Shown: positions 63,886-64,000 of the stretch, piece after piece
Numbering within the stretch: position 1 is the first letter of the stretch
Layout of the letters: each line of letters opens with the position of its first letter
Assembly (NCBI GenBank): GCA_964572725.1
Contig: CAZNFW010000005.1
Span: forward strand, 38,434 to 102,433
DNA length: 64,000 nt
Reading direction: 5' to 3'
From: Rosettibacter sp964572725
GTDB taxonomy: Bacteria; Bacteroidota; Ignavibacteria; Ignavibacteriales; Melioribacteraceae
Notes under the pieces: model-generated
Databases searched by the model: none
Seen by the model: only the letters and a program-made list of their open reading frames with translations
Told to the model about the DNA's origin: nothing
Program-made: the position numbers and the translations under genes

Positions 63886-63954
63886 TTTGATTTAAGATTT
63901 TTTTATAAATAATTTTCTATTGAATTCAATATTCATTACAATTTTAATATACAA

Positions 63955-64000
63955 ATGAAAAAAAATAATTGGAAAAATCAATTTTACTTTTTATTTACAC
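63955..64000 (+). CDS. Possible start of a further gene (15 codons visible)
   Basis: An ATG at 63955 opens a frame (MKKNNWKNQ...) that stays open to the window end. It is far too short to judge and no ribosome-binding site is visible. The preceding 69 bases show no other feature. Confidence 0.2.
   Translation, partial: MKKNNWKNQFYFLFT

Overview
The window is AT-rich bacterial chromosome. It fits a Bacteroidota/Chlorobi-group organism of the Ignavibacteria (Melioribacter-like) type. The reasons are type IX secretion C-terminal domains with the 'NYPNPFNP' signature, PorV-family and TonB/SusC-like outer membrane proteins, a DUF6600-type protein, and 'GTCATTCTGAACGAAG'-type palindromic repeats. 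The taxonomic call is inference from family content. There is one run of 100 Ns (11720-11819), so this is a draft scaffold.

Layout. 1-6.5 kb: housekeeping and small genes (start of trigger factor, tRNA-Leu, a YwqK/TonB-C protein, a thioredoxin-like protein, a DUF6600 protein, rpmB, ferritin, mtgA). Then comes a tRNA-Ser neighbourhood where a tiny GIY-YIG nuclease gene sits between an intact tRNA-Ser(CGA) and a broken second copy of that tRNA's 3' end. The broken copy has a 30-bp twin hairpin inserted at the TTC/GAA centre of its T-loop.

6.8-20.3 kb: a hexuronate catabolic operon in one orientation: ExuT-like transporter, uxaC, uxaE, kdgA, [assembly gap], SDR-type uxuB, KDG kinase, a LarA-family nickel racemase/epimerase homologue, gnd, tkt, kduI, kduD. 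It handles galacturonate (UxaC, UxaE, UxuB) and unsaturated uronates (KduI, KduD), with KDG going through KdgK and KdgA. No mannonate dehydratase is seen here. Instead, a LarA homologue with all the catalytic residues sits next to 6-phosphogluconate dehydrogenase and transketolase. This suggests a mannonate-to-gluconate epimerase branch feeding the pentose phosphate pathway, and I regard it as the most interesting hypothesis in the window.

20.7-38.3 kb: extracellular pectin degradation: PL1 pectate lyase with a sorting domain, GH43, TonB-dependent receptor, a large FnIII/CTD surface protein in the place where SusD would be expected, a PorV-family protein, GH105, GH28, PL10, CE8 pectinesterase and an Ldh_2-family oxidoreductase. 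Enzymes cut pectin outside the cell or in the periplasm, the receptor imports oligomers, and the upstream operon catabolises the monomers. No transcription factor is encoded in the locus.

38.4-63.9 kb: ordinary genes. These are a Ser/Thr kinase with YCF48-like repeats, murA, a membrane gluzincin with a helical-repeat tail, cca, a TolC/MacA/MacB-type efflux operon with one ATPase and four tandem permeases (A-B-A'-B'), a 1147-aa outer membrane protein, a Nudix hydrolase, a PfkB kinase with mtnA, recO, htrA, aroC and a metallo-beta-lactamase-fold hydrolase.
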